DNA from: CAVSRC01 sp963730325
GTDB taxonomy: Bacteria; Pseudomonadota; Alphaproteobacteria; Rhizobiales; Kaistiaceae
Length of the DNA: 64,000 bases
NCBI GenBank assembly: GCA_963730325.1
Contig: CAVSRC010000005.1
Span: 248,001-312,000 of the forward strand
Direction of reading: 5' to 3'
Made by a program: the position numbers and the translations under genes. Below the pieces are notes generated by a model that made no database searches, was not told where the DNA came from, and worked only from the letters and a program-made list of their open reading frames with translations. Shown one piece after another: positions 60,456 through 64,000 of this stretch (positions are counted from its first letter, which is position 1; each line of letters opens with the position of its first letter).

Positions 60456-61147
60456 AAGTCGAGGTCGGCGTAGTGCGCGGCAGCCGGCATGCCGCGCACC
60501 TGATCGGCGAGGATGGCGCGGAAGGATGGCCGCGACTTCACTCGCGCGTACCAGGCCTTCGCCGCCGCTTCCTCCTCCCACGGCACTTCGCCGAGGTAGT
60601 CGACCACCGAGAACGCCGCCCCGGCGGCGAGGTCGGCGGCGGTGATGTCGCGTCCCGCCAGGCAGCTCCGCCGCGCCGTCAGGTAGGCGATGTAGCCGAG
60701 GTGGTAGCGGATGTTGGCCCGCGCCGCGCGGATCGCCGCCGCGTCCGGCGGGCCGCCGCCCTCGCTCACCGACATGCGCCGCTTGTAGACCTTCTCGGTC
60801 ACCAGGTAGCCGGTGACCTCGGCCTCCATCTTGCCGAGGTACCAGTCGATCAGCCGGCGCACCTCGGCGCGCTCACCCGGGCTGCCCGGCATCAGGGGGG
60901 CGACTTCGCCGATCCGCGCGCCCCGGGTCTCGTTCAGGTATTCAGATATCACCAGGGCGCCCGAGACCGCGGTCTCGTCATCGTCGATCAGCACCGGCAC
61001 GCTGCCCGCCGGGTTGAGCTTGAGCAGGGCCTCGGTCCGCTCCCACGGATGCTCCTCCATCAGCGTCGGAGACTCGCCGAACTCGGCCAGCAGCAGGCGA
61101 ACGAAACGCGAACCGGCCGAAAGCGGATAATGATGAAGGATGGGCAT
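60452..61147 (-). CDS. Glutathione S-transferase family protein
   Basis: A 231-residue GST. The N-terminal thioredoxin-like domain starts MPILHHYPLSAGSRFVRLLL and contains the cis-proline region LNPAGSVPVLIDDD. It is followed by the all-helical C-terminal domain (ITAADLAAGAAFSVVDYLGE). Ser or Tyr as the catalytic residue cannot be decided; a Ser sits early in SAGSRFV. It converges with DoxX with the stops touching. Confidence 0.92.
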   Translation of the reverse strand: MPILHHYPLSAGSRFVRLLLAEFGESPTLMEEHPWERTEALLKLNPAGSVPVLIDDDETAVSGALVISEYLNETRGARIGEVAPLMPGSPGERAEVRRLIDWYLGKMEAEVTGYLVTEKVYKRRMSVSEGGGPPDAAAIRAARANIRYHLGYIAYLTARRSCLAGRDITAADLAAGAAFSVVDYLGEVPWEEEAAAKAWYARVKSRPSFRAILADQVRGMPAAAHYADLDF

Positions 61148-61300
61148 CAGACGGAAAGCACCCCGAGAAAACGCAAGCTTGCCACAGGCATGGCGCAAAT
61201 CGGCCATCGAATCTAGGCCGCCGCCCCCCGGCGGTATAGAACCCGCTGCCGGCGACAAAAAGGCGATTCGGCCGGGATCGGCCGCAGGAGGCGGAGCCCC

Positions 61301-62118
61301 ATGGACTTCAAGACGATCATCGACGCCACGGCCCTGGGTGTGCTGGAAGGCGTCACCGAGTTCATCCCGGTCTCGTCCACCGCGCACCTGCTTCTGGCGG
61401 CGCGGCTGCTCGGCTTCGAAAGCCCCGGCCAGGCCTTCGAGGTCCTCATCCAGCTCGGCGCCATCCTGGCGCTGCTTTCGGTCTATGCCGCCCGCCTCTG
61501 GCAGATCGCCACCGACCTCCCCCACGACCGGCGCACCCAGCGCTTCGTCCTCGGCGTCCTTCTCGCCTTCCTGCCGGCCGCCTTCTTCGGCGTCCTCCTC
61601 CACAGCGTCATCACCGGCGTCTTCTTCCACTCGCTGGTGCTGATCTCGCTGGCACTCTGATCGGCGGCGTCGTGCTGCTGGTGATCGACCGCATGCCGCT
61701 CAACCCGCGCTACGTCGACGTGATGGACTATCCGCTCGGCCTCTGCTTCGCCATCGGCCTCTTCCAGTGCCTGGCGCTCGTCCCCGGCGTGTCGCGCTCC
61801 GGCGCCACCATCGTCGGCTCGCTGCTGCTCGGCACCGACAAGCGCTCGGCGGCGGAATATTCGTTCTTCCTCGCCATGCCCACCATGGCCGGCGCCTTCG
61901 CCTACGATCTCTACAAGAACATCCACCAGATCGACCTCAACTCCACCCTCGTCATCGCCCTTGGCTTCGTCGTCGCCTTCCTGTCGGCGCTGATCGTGGT
62001 GCGCAGTTTCCTCGGCTTCGTCTCCCGCCACGGCTTCGCCCTGTTCGGCTGGTGGCGGATCGTCGTCGGCGCCATCGGCCTCGCGGTCGCCATCGTCTTC
62101 GGCGCCAGCCTCGGCTGA
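61301..62118 (+). CDS. uppP: Undecaprenyl-diphosphatase UppP/BacA (one frameshift near 61655)
   Basis: Recycles the undecaprenyl carrier for peptidoglycan and glycan export; also confers bacitracin tolerance. The first motif EGVTEFIPVSSTAHLLLAAR holds the key Glu residues, and the second is PGVSRSGATIVGSLLLG. Near 61655 a missing C (CTGATCGGC for CTCCTGATCGGC) breaks the frame; the second half resumes GGVVLLVIDRMP. Corrected length is 272, eight membrane helices. Divergent from GST. Confidence 0.94.
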
Positions 62119-62227
62119 CCGCCGCGCGGCCCTTCGCGTGGCAGGCCGCCGTCACCACGGAACGGCGACCGTCAGGATGATGGGGAAGAAATGTCGCTGG
62201 TTGCGGGCCAGGCCGCGGCAATAGCGG
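62119..62227. other. Short gap between uppP and the small transporter
   Basis: 109 bases between converging genes. A GC-rich segment is present but no clear terminator hairpin with a T-run was found. Confidence 0.5.
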
Positions 62228-62596
62228 CTATGGCCGCGAGATCAGCACGATGCCGGCGATGATGAGGAGCGTCCCGAGCAGGAAGTAGCGCGGGATCTGC
62301 TCGCCGAAGAGAAGAAATCCCGCCGCCGGCACCAGGGCGAACGACAGCGCGTTGAACATGTAGGCGATCGACAGCGGCACCGTGCGCAGCGCCTGCAGCC
62401 AGGCGATCGTCGAGATGAAGTAGAGCGACAGCGCCGCGACGACGAAAAGGACGACGCGGTGGTTCCGGAGCAGGAAGGAATCGATGCGCTCCGGACCCTC
62501 GAAGGAAAGATGCAGCGCAGCAAACTTGAAGATGATCTGGCCGACGGCGATCGACACGACCGAAAACAGGACAAGGACGTAGCTCAGCTTAAACAT
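62228..62596 (-). CDS. Small EamA/SMR-type transporter (ArnE/ArnF-like)
   Basis: A 122-residue protein with four hydrophobic helices (VLVLFSVVSIAVGQIIFKFA, VVLFVVAALSLYFISTIAWL, then SIAYMFNALSFALVPAAGFL and a final helix). This is the half-size drug/metabolite transporter fold. The ATG at 62596 has GGGGAA upstream; an earlier ATG at 62611 is possible. It overlaps the end of a methyltransferase and sits with a GT2 gene, so a lipid-linked sugar flippase role is plausible but inferred. Confidence 0.82.
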   Translation of the reverse strand: MFKLSYVLVLFSVVSIAVGQIIFKFAALHLSFEGPERIDSFLLRNHRVVLFVVAALSLYFISTIAWLQALRTVPLSIAYMFNALSFALVPAAGFLLFGEQIPRYFLLGTLLIIAGIVLISRP

Positions 62597-63314
62597 AGAA
62601 ATTCCCCGCATAGATCAGGTTGATGTCAGGGACGGGGATGCCGAGCGGCCACCAGTACACGGTCTTCTTCGGGAAATGGAAATCGAGGATCGCGCGCAGT
62701 CCGAAGATGCTGTTTACGTGCTCGCGTGCCATGTAATAGTCGTAGGGCAGGCCGGCGCGCTCGGCGTTGCGCCGCGGCCCGAAATTGCGGCCGAGGCGCC
62801 ACGCCATGCCCGGATCGCACGGCAGGATCAGCGACAGCACGCCGGACGGCTTGAGCACGCGCACCCACTCCTCCACCGCCAGGTGCGGATGGGGGACGTG
62901 CTCCAGAACATGCGTGGCGATGACCCGGTCGATCGAGCTGTCCTCGAACGGCAGTTTGGCGCCATCGAGCTTCTGCAGCACCACCTTGGGCGGCAATGCG
63001 TGGCGGGCGGCCGCCGCATCGAGGACCGTCTGGTCGAAATCCGAGGCGATGTAGCGGTCGAAGGCGTGGCGCACGAACGGCAGGTGGGCCAGCGTCCCGG
63101 CGCCGACCTCGAGCACGGTGTCGAACTTGCGGCTCTCGTCGAACGGCCGCTCGATCAGGGCGTGGGTTCGCTTGAGCACCAGCGAGGCCAGCCCGCCCTC
63201 GTAGTTGGACTTGTCGTAGGCGCCGACCCAGCGCGCCACCAGCGCCTCGTAGTCGGGAAGCGCCCGGTAGTTCTTCAGGCTCCGGTTCTCTTGCTGGGTC
63301 ACCATGCTCACCAT
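62589..63314 (-). CDS. Class I SAM-dependent methyltransferase
   Basis: A 241-residue Rossmann methyltransferase with motif I in VLEVGAGTLAHLPF, and the DxxxxD-type SSIDRVIATHVLEHVPHPHL of UbiE/COQ5-like enzymes. The C-terminal part (YDYYMAREHVNSIFG, KTVYWWPLG) is family-specific. Probably modifies a lipid or sugar in the glycan cluster with the neighbouring GT2 and transporter. Substrate unknown. Two close ATG starts exist (63314, 63305). Confidence 0.86.
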   Translation of the reverse strand: MVSMVTQQENRSLKNYRALPDYEALVARWVGAYDKSNYEGGLASLVLKRTHALIERPFDESRKFDTVLEVGAGTLAHLPFVRHAFDRYIASDFDQTVLDAAAARHALPPKVVLQKLDGAKLPFEDSSIDRVIATHVLEHVPHPHLAVEEWVRVLKPSGVLSLILPCDPGMAWRLGRNFGPRRNAERAGLPYDYYMAREHVNSIFGLRAILDFHFPKKTVYWWPLGIPVPDINLIYAGNFYV

Positions 63315-63346
63315 GTCTGCCTGTTGCCGCCGGCTGTCGCCGGACC

Positions 63347-64000
63347 CTATTTGCGCGACCGCAGCGCGACGAGCGGGCGGGCGCTGCCCCGGATGAGGGA
63401 ACTCAGCGCGGTCCTTGGCACCGAGCTTATGTCGTAGTTGAGGAATGCCAAAAGGAACTGGACTCCGAGGATGACCGGCAGGCCGGCCAGCATCACCGTG
63501 CCGGGCGTTGCCGCTTGCGATCCGCCCCAGTTCGCCAGGCCGTAGACGATGCCGAAGACGCAGAAAGATCAGGCCGAGGCAGAGCTCGACCGAGGCGATG
63601 TTGAAGTCGCGCAGGAAATACTTGTAGACGATGCGCTTCACCGTATTGCGCATGTGCGCGACCGCGAATCGCGGGATTTCCTTCAGCGGATTCATGTTGC
63701 TGTCTTCATCGGCGTAGTGCGCGTGCATCGGAATGTCGATGACCTTGGCCGAGATGATGTTCAGCCGGAACAGCAGGTCCGATTCGAAGAAATAGCGCTT
63801 GGAGATCTTCGCCAGCGGCAGCAGCGGCACGATGTCGGCATGGATGGCGAAGAAGCCGTTGGTCGGGTCGAACATGTCCCAGTAGCCGGTCGAGAACTTC
63901 GCCAGGAAGGAAAGCGCCGCGTTGCCGAACAGGCGCACCCGCGGCATGCTCGCCAGGCCATCGATGTCGTAGAAGCGGTTGCCCTTGCTGTAGTCGGCTT
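63347..64000 (-). CDS. Glycosyltransferase family 2, C-terminal part (runs off the right edge; one frameshift)
   Basis: The visible 215 residues are the rear of a GT2 enzyme of the dolichol-phosphate-mannose-synthase type: DYSKGNRFYDIDGLASMPRV, then FSTGYWDMFDPTNGFFAIHA. A basic amphipathic stretch and two hydrophobic helices follow at the C-terminus (SVELCLGLIF, GLPVILGVQFLLAFLNYD). The catalytic N-terminal half lies beyond 64000. Near 63566 one extra T (ATCTTTCTGCG for ATCTTCTGCG) breaks the frame; the corrected end is TAG at 63347. Likely transfers a sugar to a polyprenyl-phosphate carrier. Confidence 0.85.

Noticed and set aside
59993..61216. 408-codon frame starting as DoxX and running antisense through GST
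   Set aside because: DoxX proteins are about 140 residues. The extension is antisense to a well-conserved GST, so a slip near the DoxX end is more likely.

Overview
The window is 64 kb of very GC-rich, densely coded bacterial chromosome. Gene content and order point to an alphaproteobacterium of the Hyphomicrobiales (Rhizobiales). The marks are the run mutS..glnD-murJ-trpS-usp-nfu-tsaB-rimI-fur/mur-miaB-phoH-ybeY-corC-lnt-HTH-metK-trmB-rimP-nusA-rnpM-infB-rbfA-truB-rpsO-pnp, a rhizobial-type CTTGNN-N17-CTATAT promoter, a Mur-like Fur protein and an intracellular PHB depolymerase. No tRNA, rRNA, CRISPR array, transposase or phage gene was recognised.

Layout. 1-32 kb is a conserved housekeeping block: mismatch repair, nitrogen signalling, lipid II flipping, tRNA modification, Fe-S assembly, metal regulation, SAM synthesis, and the rimP-nusA-infB translation/transcription operon ending in rpsO-pnp. 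A GH1 glycosidase sits between mutS and glnD. 32-43 kb is more accessory: a membrane PAS-GGDEF protein, PhaZ, a DUF2852 protein, Dps, a YgjP-like metalloprotease, a cupin/LysR divergent pair, an APH-like kinase and a class A penicillin-binding protein. 43-48 kb holds polA, then a scarred gene-free stretch with a GH1 gene fragment, a diverged second copy of the polA 3' end, and a cluster of palindromic repeats. 48-53 kb carries queG, a YdeI-like protein, an SDR, a LysR regulator, a ribosome-hibernation factor and an alpha/beta hydrolase. 53-58 kb is the conserved infC-rpmI-rplT-pheS-pheT block, with infC starting on ATT. 58-64 kb has small accessory genes, uppP, and a lipid/glycan-type cluster (small EamA transporter, methyltransferase, GT2) running off the right edge.

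Two things colour the whole window. First, many essential single-copy genes (trpS, truB, pnp, polA, pheS, pheT, infC) are broken by isolated one-base gains or losses after which the family sequence resumes in another frame. This looks like consensus error, not biology, and those genes are annotated across the shifts. Second, at least two families of short palindromic repeats occur several times, one copy lying in frame inside miaB.

The regulatory candidates most worth testing are a long hairpin in the pnp leader, a three-strand mutually exclusive hairpin just upstream of metK, and an attenuator before rimP. I found no clear new multi-gene system. The strongest unusual signals are the repeat-in-gene insertion in miaB and the remodelled polA 3' locus.
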